NCBI RefSeq assembly: GCF_021726515.1
Contig: NZ_JAKKCJ010000002.1
Location: 558,001 to 622,000, forward strand
Source: Vibrio sp. CK2-1
Lineage (GTDB): Bacteria > Pseudomonadota > Gammaproteobacteria > Enterobacterales > Vibrionaceae
Direction of reading: 5' to 3'
Length of the DNA: 64,000 nucleotides
Part shown: positions 9,581 through 17,267 of the stretch, in pieces
How the letters are laid out: each line of letters starts with the position of its first letter
Position numbering within the stretch: the first letter of the stretch is position 1
The notes under the pieces: generated by a model
The model's database searches: none
What the model was told of the DNA's origin: nothing
What the model saw: only the letters and a program-made list of their open reading frames with translations
Program-made: the position numbers and the translations under genes

Positions 9581-9714
9581 GACCCGAGACCCGAGACCCG
9601 AGACCCGAGACCCGAGACCCGAGACCCGAGACCCGAGACCCGAGACCCGAGACCCGAGACCCGAGACCCGAGACCCGAGACCCGAGACCCGAGACCCGAG
9701 ACCCGAGACCCCGA
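9581..9714. repeat. Perfect heptanucleotide tandem array (R5), 18 exact copies
   Basis: Unit GACCCGA (equivalently CGAGACC) occurs 18 times without error at 9581-9706, then once with an extra C (9707-9714). It starts about 116 bases upstream of the VF530-family gene and ends 3 bases before the stop codon of the acyl-CoA ligase. Because 7 is not a multiple of 3, all frames stay open and yield heptapeptide-repeat artefacts on both strands. It is a clear slippage-prone microsatellite. Confidence 0.97.
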
Positions 9715-9717
9715 AAC

Positions 9718-11397
9718 TTACTCTTCCCAAACAATAAACTTATCACTTGGCCAATTGGCTCCAACGTCGTGATATTTTTTCTCTAGTATATGACGCTTGA
9801 TTTTTAGGGTAGGCGTTAGAATTCCATTCTCGATACTCCACGGCTCTTTAATCATCAGAACCCCTTTGATCTTGGCGTGAGACTCTAAACCATCGTTGAT
9901 CTGATTGATGATCTTAACTGTTTTACGCTCATAGCGCTCACGATCGAAATTCTTAAATGAATGCGGAATAACCAGCAAAATAGGTGCCGGTAAGCCCAAG
10001 CCAATTAAGCACATCATTTCGACTCGAGAGTGCTCAAAGATTTTTTTCTCAATTGGCACGGGTGAGACGAACTTGCCTTTGGCGGTTTTGAAGGTGTCTT
10101 TTTTACGCCCTTCAATCGATAAATAACCTTCATCATCTAGGCTACCGATATCACCAGTATGCAGCCAGCCTTCATCATCAAATGACTCCTTTGTCGCTTC
10201 ATCATTTTTATAATAGCCAGCGAATAAACCTTTACCGCGCACCATGATTTCCTGATCCTCGGCAATGCGAACATCAACTCCTGGGCCTACTGCGCCAACG
10301 GTTCCAATTTTATCGGCGCGGTATGGGTAGTTGATGGTGCTATAAGCGAAGGTTTCTGTCATGCCCCATGCTTCAGTAATATTCATCCCAACACTGCGAT
10401 ACCACTGCAATAATGATGGCGAAATCGGTGCAGAGCCACAACCTAATACGCGAGCATTTTCTAGCCCTAAGCCTGCGATGATCTTTTTCTTCACAATGCT
10501 ATTTAAGAAAGGGATCGCAAGTAGAATGTTGAGTTTCTTCTGCGGCATTTTATCCAAAATACGTTGTTGGAAAACCGTCCATAAACGAGGCACAGAGATA
10601 AATAAGGTAGGCTTGTGAGCTTTCACATCATCAATAAAGGTATCAAGACTTTCGGCAAAACTGGTTGGCACGCCACCTAATACAGAGGAGCCGAAAACAT
10701 AGACGCGTTCGGTAATATGGGCGAGTGGCAAATAAGAGAATAATCGGTCATTTTCTTGTAAACCAATATGCTCAACAATTTTTGATGCACACCACGCAAA
10801 GCCGCCATAAGTCAGCATTGCACCTTTAGGTAGGCCAGAGGTGCCCGAGGTGTAGACCAAAGACATCAGCGTATCATCGTTGTGCTGAGGGCGTTCTGTA
10901 CTAGGTTCATGGCTGTCGATTAAAGTATTGAACTCATATTGGCAGCTTGGTGCACTGTCGTAGGGTAAAGAAATAGAGATGAGTTGTTGGTGTTTGCCTA
11001 ATACTTCTAGCGTGGCTACATCATCATCGAGTTTACCGACAATAATCGCTTTGGCTTCACTGTGGGTTAGGCAATGTTCGATAGTGTCACTGCCTGCCGT
11101 TGGGAAAATCGGTACGCTTACGTAGTCACCTAGCATTAAGGCTAAATCACAAATAAACCACTCCGCACAGTTTTTCGAAAGCAAGGCAACTTTATCTTTA
11201 GGCTCTAGACCTAAACCTCTTAAAGCCGACACTAGGCTTAATGCTTGATCGGCCACTTCAAAGAAAGTGAATTCTTTAATTTCACGGTTAATCGGCTGAG
11301 TGAGATAAACATCATTAGGTCGCTCTTCTGCCCATTTTAAAATCATCTCATGGGGAAATTGCGTGGTTGATGTTGGTTGTTGGTTGAGTTCAGTCAT
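9718..11397 (-). CDS. AMP-forming long-chain acyl-CoA synthetase family protein
   Basis: 559 residues of the ANL adenylate-forming superfamily. The phosphate-binding loop YTSGTSGLPKGAML is at about 182-195, the adenine motif AWGMTETF follows, the hinge-side motif GWLHTGDIG is present, and KFVSPVPIEKKIFE with a lysine-rich tail marks the C-terminal lid. This arrangement matches long-chain fatty acyl-CoA ligases, which activate fatty acids with ATP and CoA. The exact substrate is unproven, so no symbol is given. Two adjacent ATGs (11400, 11397) and an upstream start at 11418 are possible; AAGGCGG sits best for 11397. The gene ends directly against the R5 tandem array, leaving no room for a terminator before it. 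Confidence 0.88.
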   Translation of the reverse strand: MTELNQQPTSTTQFPHEMILKWAEERPNDVYLTQPINREIKEFTFFEVADQALSLVSALRGLGLEPKDKVALLSKNCAEWFICDLALMLGDYVSVPIFPTAGSDTIEHCLTHSEAKAIIVGKLDDDVATLEVLGKHQQLISISLPYDSAPSCQYEFNTLIDSHEPSTERPQHNDDTLMSLVYTSGTSGLPKGAMLTYGGFAWCASKIVEHIGLQENDRLFSYLPLAHITERVYVFGSSVLGGVPTSFAESLDTFIDDVKAHKPTLFISVPRLWTVFQQRILDKMPQKKLNILLAIPFLNSIVKKKIIAGLGLENARVLGCGSAPISPSLLQWYRSVGMNITEAWGMTETFAYSTINYPYRADKIGTVGAVGPGVDVRIAEDQEIMVRGKGLFAGYYKNDEATKESFDDEGWLHTGDIGSLDDEGYLSIEGRKKDTFKTAKGKFVSPVPIEKKIFEHSRVEMMCLIGLGLPAPILLVIPHSFKNFDRERYERKTVKIINQINDGLESHAKIKGVLMIKEPWSIENGILTPTLKIKRHILEKKYHDVGANWPSDKFIVWEE

Positions 11398-11499
11398 CAT
11401 TTCCGCCTTATATAACAAGTTATTAACACTTTTAGGCTATTAACGATCAAACCACAATAAGACAAAGGTCCAACCAGTAAAATGTTGTGAACTGAAGCA

Positions 11500-12294
11500 T
11501 CAATTTGATTGTAAATATTTTTGTCGGTAACTCGATGGGGTTATACCAACTTTCTTTTTGAAGTGACGAGTAAAGTAAGCTTCATCACGAAATCCACATT
11601 GAAAAGCGATGCTAGAAATTTTTTCGCTAGGTTGAGTGAGCAACATATGTTTGGCCATTTCGGTGCGTTTTAAAGACACATAGTTACGAAATGACATGCC
11701 TACCACACTGTGAAACTGGCGTGAAAAGTAATAAGTCGAGCAGTGGCACATTGCAGCAAGAGTCTCGATCTTTATCGGTTCATGCAGGTTGATCTGAATA
11801 TGATCCAAGCAAACCATTAACTTGCGTGTAAAGTCATTGTTTAATGGGGCTTGTTCGAATGGTTGCTGACTACTAGGGGCGTCGGAAGTGTCTTGGCTAT
11901 CTACTTGATTACTATATTCATGATAAAAATGGGTTTGTAGCTGCTCAACTAAAATATTGACCGGTTTAGATTCGATATCAAGGCAAAATAAAACACAGGG
12001 TGAATTAGCGATATAGTCCATAACTTGATGGTGATGAATAACGATTAATTTTTTATTTAAGTTTTTGCAAATAATTAATGCGCACTCAATTTGTAGGTGT
12101 TTATTTGAGTTTAAATAATAAATAGCGGTTTGTATTTGACCTTCCGTTAACATAGATACGTTGTTTGGAATGTCTAACAAATCAAAGTGATTTTGGAACC
12201 CTCGCTGAATGCTTTGTGGAAGCTCAGAGAAGTCTCCACCTAACCACGGGATATCAAGCTTTTTGGGTGGGAGTGATTCACAATCGCCAAACAT
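11500..12294 (-). CDS. AraC-family transcriptional regulator
   Basis: 264-residue protein with a C-terminal AraC/XylS DNA-binding domain (about 160-262). The first helix-turn-helix is in IKIETLAAMCHCSTYYFSR and the second in KISSIAFQCGFRDEAYFTRH, ending with the usual FKKKVGITPSSYR signature. The N-terminal ~150 residues are not recognisable and may bind a ligand or mediate dimerisation. It is transcribed divergently from the Tad pilus operon across 246 bases, so it is a reasonable candidate regulator of that operon (inference from position only). The ATG at 12294 has a TAGGTAAA-like site. No operator was identified. Confidence 0.88.
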   Translation of the reverse strand: MFGDCESLPPKKLDIPWLGGDFSELPQSIQRGFQNHFDLLDIPNNVSMLTEGQIQTAIYYLNSNKHLQIECALIICKNLNKKLIVIHHHQVMDYIANSPCVLFCLDIESKPVNILVEQLQTHFYHEYSNQVDSQDTSDAPSSQQPFEQAPLNNDFTRKLMVCLDHIQINLHEPIKIETLAAMCHCSTYYFSRQFHSVVGMSFRNYVSLKRTEMAKHMLLTQPSEKISSIAFQCGFRDEAYFTRHFKKKVGITPSSYRQKYLQSN

Positions 12295-12540
12295 AATTTA
12301 CCTATAGAAAGTCCATTTTCTAATCAATATTAATGTCAGTATAGTGTGAAAAATAAGAAGTGTTGGAAAGATATTTTTATCAATTGACAACAAAGTGCAA
12401 TAGCCTGGCAATAAAGTCCTATCACATTAAAAAAACAAATCCTAATCTAAAGTTGTGTCAAATATAGTTTGTTTGATGCGCATAAATGACGTTGTAGATA
12501 AAAGTTGCGTTATAAAAAACATATAGATAAGGAGTTCAAT

Positions 12541-12711
12541 ATGAACAAATTTATGCAATTAACCAAAGATTTTATTGATGATGAAGAAGGGCTAACCATT
12601 GTGGAGTATGTGTTAGGTGCTGCTGCATTGGCCGCTGCAATTACGGTTATATTCACTAATTGGGGCTCAACTCTGCAAACCAAATTAAATGGAATAATTA
12701 CAAGTGCTTAA
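12541..12711 (+). CDS. flp: Flp-type type IVb pilin
   Basis: 56-residue prepilin, the structural subunit of the Tad pilus. The short leader ends EEG and is followed by LTIVEYVLGAAALAAAI: cleavage is expected after G17, leaving L18 as first mature residue, with Glu at +5 and Tyr at +6, the hallmark of Flp pilins. The hydrophobic helix follows and the tail is short, as expected. The ATG at 12541 has an excellent AAGGAG at 6 bases; an upstream TTG would add 12 residues and is rejected. First gene of the Tad operon. Upstream DNA (12295-12540) is AT-rich; it has a TTGACA at 12384 but no convincing -10 at the right distance. Confidence 0.96.
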   Translation: MNKFMQLTKDFIDDEEGLTIVEYVLGAAALAAAITVIFTNWGSTLQTKLNGIITSA

Positions 12712-12714
12712 TAT

Positions 12715-13221
12715 ATGACCATTTTAACTTGGAGCATCTTGCTAGTCATTGCCATATCGGATGCTCGTGAAAATAAAATCCCCAACCGTTGGGTCGGTTA
12801 TTTGTTGTTGGCCTTTTTACTTGAAGGCAGCGTGCAACATTTCACTATCGATCAATGGTTGGAGCACACCCAAGCCGGTTTAATCATGTTTGTTGTGTGT
12901 TTAGGGTTATATTTTTGCGGCGCTATGGCTGCGGGGGATGTCAAGTTATTAGGGGTAGTGGGATTGCTCATAGGCTGGAATGGTTTGTGGCCTTTTACCC
13001 AAGCGTTATTAATGTTTGGTGCGGTGTTTAGCGTGTTTTACTGGCTAAGCGGTTTTGCCAGTAAAACACAGTCTAATCGCTCGCTAAAACTGCTGACTCA
13101 ACAAGCTTATATGCGAATAACCTATGGACAAAAAATGCAAGCCGGGGTCATTACCAAAACCTATGTTCCGTTTGCCCCTGCAATAGTCTGTGCGCTGGCT
13201 TGGTATCACTACAATATTTAG
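12715..13221 (+). CDS. tadV: Prepilin peptidase, TadV/CpaA family
   Basis: 168-residue polytopic membrane protein of the A24 aspartic prepilin peptidase family, which cleaves the Flp prepilin and pseudopilin leaders. The two catalytic aspartates are visible: D16 in AISDARENKIPN and D75 in AAGDVKLL. It lacks the N-methylation domain of PilD-type enzymes, as expected for TadV. It starts 3 bases after the flp stop with no evident Shine-Dalgarno sequence, so translation is probably coupled to flp. Confidence 0.95.
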   Translation: MTILTWSILLVIAISDARENKIPNRWVGYLLLAFLLEGSVQHFTIDQWLEHTQAGLIMFVVCLGLYFCGAMAAGDVKLLGVVGLLIGWNGLWPFTQALLMFGAVFSVFYWLSGFASKTQSNRSLKLLTQQAYMRITYGQKMQAGVITKTYVPFAPAIVCALAWYHYNI

Positions 13222-13292
13222 TGCTTAGTTATTAGAGATTGGGGAATGTAAAAGTAGTAACCACTGAGTTTATAAAAAATAACGAAATGTGT

Positions 13293-13310
13293 TGTGAGTG
13301 ATATATCACA
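13293..13310. promoter_or_regulatory. Palindrome between tadV and the ATPase gene
   Basis: TGTGAGTGATATATCACA: TGTGA and TCACA half-sites 8 bases apart, with a perfect inner palindrome GTGATATATCAC at 13298-13309. The half-sites resemble CRP, but the spacing is 8 instead of 6, so the binding protein is unassigned. It lies 40 bases before the ATPase start. Confidence 0.4.
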
Positions 13311-13350
13311 GCCAAGAATCATGGATTGATAACAAAGATAAGGGGAAGTT

Positions 13351-14706
13351 ATGCAGCTCTCAAAGACGCCTGAAACACATGGCCATGCCCCTGTTAATCC
13401 TCCGCAAATGGCGACTTCACTAGACGGACTCGGCGTGCCAACTTATGTTGCCGAAGCGCTACTTCTCAAATTATTAAACGTTGAGCCTAAGATTAATTTA
13501 TTACAGCTAACTCAAAAACTGGCAATTAGCAGCAACTTGATTCAATTGTTAATTAATCAAATGAGAGAGCATGGTTATATTGAAGTTCTCCAACCGGATA
13601 GTTTAAAAACACCCGTCAATGGCGCGCAAGGGCTCAACAGTTCTATTTTACGCTATCAATTAACCTCATCCGGTGAAGAGCAAGCCAAAGCGGCCTTAAA
13701 AAAAGATGGGTATGTTGGGCCGGTTCCTGTGCCATTACGTGATTATCAATATATGGCGAAGCAACAAAGTTTGCGTCATTCGCCGATCACCCAAGATTTA
13801 CTACGTGAAGCGCTTAAAGATGTCTATGGCGCGAACCAATATGTTGATTTAATTGGTCCTGCGATTAATTCTGGCCGTGCGATTTTATTTTATGGCGACC
13901 CAGGCACTGGAAAAAGTTATATCGCCAATCGGATTATTCGTTCTTTGAATACTCCTATTTATATTCCGTATGCGGTGTTTATTTCTGGCAATATCGTGCG
14001 TTTATTTACTCCGCAACATCACCATGAATTAGCTCCTTCATCAGAACAAGCCGAAATCTTTTTTAATCAACACCATGACCGACGCTGGGTACTTTGTTCT
14101 CGTCCTTTAGTGCAAGTTGGCGGCGAACTCACCATGAATATGTTGGAAGTGTCAAAGTGTGAAGCGACTGATGCATGGCTGGCACCGTTACAAATGATGG
14201 CCAATAACGGCATTTTTATTATCGATGATTTTGGTCGCCAAGCCATGCCGACCGACCGCCTACTCAATCGTTGGATTGTGCCAATGGAATATCAAATAGA
14301 CTACTTATCGCTGCCGAATGGACAACAAGCCACTATTCCATTTGTGACCACACTTATTTTCTCAACCAATTTAACCCCTAGAGAAATAGGCGACCCTGCT
14401 TTTTTACGTCGCTTAGGCTACAAAGTGCATTTTCCACCTTTAGAGGCTCACGACTACCAAGCCTTGTGGCAAGCACAGTGTGATTTACAAAACTTCCTTT
14501 TTGATGAAGCGCCGCTGCAGCATTTATTGCTATTGCACAAGCGAGATCAGGTGGCGTATTACCCCTGCATACCGAAAGACATCACGAGAATTTGCCACGA
14601 TTTGATGGTGTATAAAAAACTAGAGACACGCTTAACCCCAGTGTTAGTTGAGTCAGCGTGGCAAATTTACTTTAGTGATGAACAACTTAAGAGGATAGCG
14701 CTATGA
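13351..14706 (+). CDS. AAA-type ATPase inside the Tad operon, function unknown
   Basis: 451 residues. The N-terminal part (about 25-85) looks like a winged-helix unit (LLQLTQKLAISSNLIQLLIN, then REHGYIEVL). A P-loop ATPase core follows, with Walker A GDPGTGKS at 182-189, Walker B IFIIDDFG at about 288-295, a sensor-1-like LIFSTN near 335-340 and DPAFLRRLGYKV carrying candidate arginine-finger residues. It is not the secretion ATPase (tadA) nor the MinD-like protein (tadZ), both present downstream. The ATG at 13351 has AAGGGGA before it, and its TGA overlaps the rcpC ATG, so it is an integral operon member. A remodelling or regulatory role in pilus assembly is possible but unproven. Confidence 0.85.
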   Translation: MQLSKTPETHGHAPVNPPQMATSLDGLGVPTYVAEALLLKLLNVEPKINLLQLTQKLAISSNLIQLLINQMREHGYIEVLQPDSLKTPVNGAQGLNSSILRYQLTSSGEEQAKAALKKDGYVGPVPVPLRDYQYMAKQQSLRHSPITQDLLREALKDVYGANQYVDLIGPAINSGRAILFYGDPGTGKSYIANRIIRSLNTPIYIPYAVFISGNIVRLFTPQHHHELAPSSEQAEIFFNQHHDRRWVLCSRPLVQVGGELTMNMLEVSKCEATDAWLAPLQMMANNGIFIIDDFGRQAMPTDRLLNRWIVPMEYQIDYLSLPNGQQATIPFVTTLIFSTNLTPREIGDPAFLRRLGYKVHFPPLEAHDYQALWQAQCDLQNFLFDEAPLQHLLLLHKRDQVAYYPCIPKDITRICHDLMVYKKLETRLTPVLVESAWQIYFSDEQLKRIAL

Positions 14707-15455
14707 GTCGGATACAAGTGGTGTTGCTATTTATACTCTCCATTTTACTTGGGCTTGGCGCAGTCTATTTCGCCCAACAATGGATGAGCGAACAAGTTCA
14801 GCCAGAAGTGAAAGTTGAACAAGTGGATCGTCAACCGATTGTGGTCGCGGCATTAGAGCTTGAGCCGGGAAGAATCATTAAAGACACCGATCTAAAACTG
14901 AAGTTGATTGAAGATTCATGGCGTAACGAATTTCAATTTGATAAGCCGGAATTAGTGATCGGGAAAGTGACGACCTCAATGATCTATCAAGATGAACCGA
15001 TTACCCAACAGCGTGTTTCACTACCGGGCGAAGGGTCTACCTTGGCGGCGTTAATTTCGGAAGATAAACGCGCCGTCACTATTCGAGTGAATGATGTGAT
15101 CGGGGTGGGTGGCTTTCTACTTCCGGGTAATAAAGTGGACGTAATGAACACAGTGTCTTACGGACGCAATAGTGCCAATACCGACACCATTTTAAGAGAT
15201 ATTAAAGTTCTCGCGGTGGATCAAACGGCTAAGACTAGTGATAACAAACCGATCATTGTTCGCGCCGTCACGTTGGAAGTGAGTCCGAAAGACGCAGAAA
15301 AATTACTCACCGCGAAAAGTAAAGGTGACATTCAGCTGGCACTGCGTAATCCACACCAAGAAGATAAGCCTGAAGTGGTTCGTCGCACCGTGTCACAACC
15401 GCGAGTGACGATTATTAAAGGTACTGAATCATCGAGCATTAAAGTTCGAAATTAG
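14703..15455 (+). CDS. rcpC: Flp pilus assembly protein RcpC/CpaB
   Basis: 250-residue protein with a single N-terminal membrane segment (about 5-24) and a periplasmic body. The SAF-like domain (VVAALELEPGRIIKDTDLKLK, about 47-67) and the RcpC/CpaB core with GFLLPGNKVDVMNT, and AVTLEVSPKDAEKLLTAKSKGDIQLALR-type C-terminal sequence, are the family signature. The protein works with the RcpA secretin in the outer-membrane part of the Tad system. The start overlaps the previous stop (ATGA). It is followed after 9 bases by rcpA. Confidence 0.93.
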   Translation: MSRIQVVLLFILSILLGLGAVYFAQQWMSEQVQPEVKVEQVDRQPIVVAALELEPGRIIKDTDLKLKLIEDSWRNEFQFDKPELVIGKVTTSMIYQDEPITQQRVSLPGEGSTLAALISEDKRAVTIRVNDVIGVGGFLLPGNKVDVMNTVSYGRNSANTDTILRDIKVLAVDQTAKTSDNKPIIVRAVTLEVSPKDAEKLLTAKSKGDIQLALRNPHQEDKPEVVRRTVSQPRVTIIKGTESSSIKVRN

Positions 15456-15464
15456 GGGGCAAGT

Positions 15465-16916
15465 ATGAAGGGATTAATACTAAAAATAAGCTTTCTTGTT
15501 CTGCTGTTATCGAGCTGGAATGTTGCGGCACTGACTCAAACGGGTAAGACACTGACGGTGCCTCATCATAAATCGGAGCATGTGCTGTTATCGGGCAATG
15601 CTCAGCGGGTGTCCTTAGGGGACCCGGATGTGCTGGATATTGTGATGCTTAACTCCAATGAGTTGTTTCTGATTGGTAAGAAACTCGGCTCAACCAACTT
15701 AATGGTATGGGACAGAAGCGGCCAACTGATGGAGTCAATAAATGTTGAAGTGACACATGACTTGAACTCATTAAAGCAAAAAATCTATGAGTTTATGCCT
15801 AATGAAAAAATTGAAGTCCATAGCGCGCAAGACCGTCTGGTACTGAGTGGGCAAGTGAGTAGTCAGGAGCAAATGAACAAGGTTCTGAAAATTGCCGAGA
15901 CTTACACCGCAGGCCAAGCGGCAGATCAAAGCAAAGGATCTTCCGATGAGCAAATTGCCAACACTGGGGTAGTGAACCTAATGTCGATTGGTGGGGCGCA
16001 GCAAGTGACTCTTGAAGTATCAGTCGCGGAAGTGCAGCGCAATCTCGTGCGTAAATTTGATGCCAACTTTAACTTTCTACAACTGAGTGGTTCGAAAATC
16101 AGTTGGGGCGCGACCTCTATTCCTAATGTCGGTGGGGTATTACCGGCACCAAGTACTAATGACTATGGGCTACTAGGCGCGTTTGCCGATAGCAATACTA
16201 TTTTTGAAGTGGCTTTAGATATCGCTAAACAAAACGGCATGGCCAAAGTATTAGCCGAACCTAACTTAACCGCATTAAGTGGCTCAAAGGCTGAGTTCCT
16301 AGCGGGTGGTGAATTCCCAATTCCAGTGCCCGATGGCGATGATGGCGTGACGATTGAATATAAAGAATACGGGGTTGGGCTTAAATTCATTCCAACCATT
16401 TTAAGCGATCAAAAAATCAATCTAGAGCTAGTGGTCGATGTGAGTGAAATAGCCAATTCAAGCTCACTGGTACTCAACCCATCTGGCACCAACGGAACTT
16501 ACATTATTCCGCCGATCACTCGTCGTAGTGCCGCTTCTACCCTTGAACTTGCAGATGGTCAGACTATTGGTATCGCTGGGTTACTTAGTGAAAACGTAAG
16601 AGATAACGCCAGCAAAATGCCCGGTTTTGGTGATATTCCAGTGTTAGGCCAATTGTTTAATAGTGAAGAATTTATCAAAGGTGAAACAGAGTTGGTTATT
16701 TTGGTGACCCCGCGTTTAGCTAAGCCGATTGACCGCAGTAAAGTTACCTTACCCACTGATGCCTTTATTGAGCCCAATGACTTGGAGTTCTACATCCTAG
16801 GTATGGGAGCCAGAATTCAAGATCGCGAGTTAGAAGATTCAAATACGAACAATGCTGATAACACTGAAGTTGCCGCCCTTGGGGGTAGTGAAGGTGAGTT
16901 CGGACATGATTTATAA
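15465..16916 (+). CDS. rcpA: Tad secretin RcpA/CpaC
   Basis: 483-residue type II/III secretion-like secretin forming the outer-membrane channel for the Flp pilus. It has a Sec signal peptide with predicted cleavage after the VAA near residue 22, an N-terminal pilus-assembly domain (LLSGNAQRVSLGDPDVLDIV, LIGKKLGSTNLMVWD), a BON-like segment (about 105-150), then the secretin core from about 180 to 425 with GGEFPIPVP and the GIAGLLSE and PGFGDIPVLGQLF motifs, and the ELVILVTPRL end. The C-terminal ~60 residues are acidic and low in complexity. The ribosome site is a G-run nine bases before the ATG. Confidence 0.95.
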   Translation: MKGLILKISFLVLLLSSWNVAALTQTGKTLTVPHHKSEHVLLSGNAQRVSLGDPDVLDIVMLNSNELFLIGKKLGSTNLMVWDRSGQLMESINVEVTHDLNSLKQKIYEFMPNEKIEVHSAQDRLVLSGQVSSQEQMNKVLKIAETYTAGQAADQSKGSSDEQIANTGVVNLMSIGGAQQVTLEVSVAEVQRNLVRKFDANFNFLQLSGSKISWGATSIPNVGGVLPAPSTNDYGLLGAFADSNTIFEVALDIAKQNGMAKVLAEPNLTALSGSKAEFLAGGEFPIPVPDGDDGVTIEYKEYGVGLKFIPTILSDQKINLELVVDVSEIANSSSLVLNPSGTNGTYIIPPITRRSAASTLELADGQTIGIAGLLSENVRDNASKMPGFGDIPVLGQLFNSEEFIKGETELVILVTPRLAKPIDRSKVTLPTDAFIEPNDLEFYILGMGARIQDRELEDSNTNNADNTEVAALGGSEGEFGHDL

Positions 16917-16926
16917 GGAGAGCACG

Positions 16927-17193
16927 ATGAAAACGACGCAATCAGTTTTTATGAGCCTGTGGGCGGCATCGTGTTTGATGCTGGTGGGCTGCGCCAATGA
17001 TAAGCCACTTGGGGTGTCAGTTGCGCAAGTACAGCAACAGCAAGTGTATAACCCGAATGCTAGCGAGGAAAACAAAGATGTGATCCCAACGGGAACAGGA
17101 GCTCGTTCACAAGTGGCATACGATGTGTACAGCGGGCAAACCGAACAAGGAATAAGTGGCACATTACTTGAGTCACTTACAACAGATGAATAG
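16927..17193 (+). CDS. Small Tad-operon lipoprotein
   Basis: 88-residue predicted lipoprotein: the lipobox LVGC ends at C22 after a hydrophobic signal, and the mature part is short (66 residues), hydrophilic and rich in Gln. It stands where other Tad loci carry an rcpB or cpaD gene, but I see no similarity strong enough to name it. It may help the secretin reach or stay in the outer membrane, as pilotin-like proteins do (inference from position and type). An in-frame extension into the end of rcpA exists; the ATG at 16927 has AAGGAG and gives a proper signal peptide. Confidence 0.8.
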   Translation: MKTTQSVFMSLWAASCLMLVGCANDKPLGVSVAQVQQQQVYNPNASEENKDVIPTGTGARSQVAYDVYSGQTEQGISGTLLESLTTDE

Positions 17194-17267
17194 CGATTGT
17201 CTGTTATACCAATTCTAGAAGTGTAGTAATTACTTATTGACTAGGTATAGCAGGGTAGGAGGTCAGG

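Noticed and set aside
9480..9772. ORFs with heptapeptide repeats (such as RPETRDP or GLGSRVS) across the R5 array on both strands
   Set aside because: A 7-base tandem unit without stops keeps every frame open; there is no ribosome site and no protein family. Treated as a DNA repeat.
12384..12412. Promoter with TTGACA in the AraC-flp gap
   Set aside because: No -10 at 16-18 bases; the hexamer at that distance is GGCAAT.
12505..12540. TTG start extending the Flp pilin by 12 residues
   Set aside because: The ATG at 12541 has a perfect AAGGAG and gives the normal short prepilin leader.
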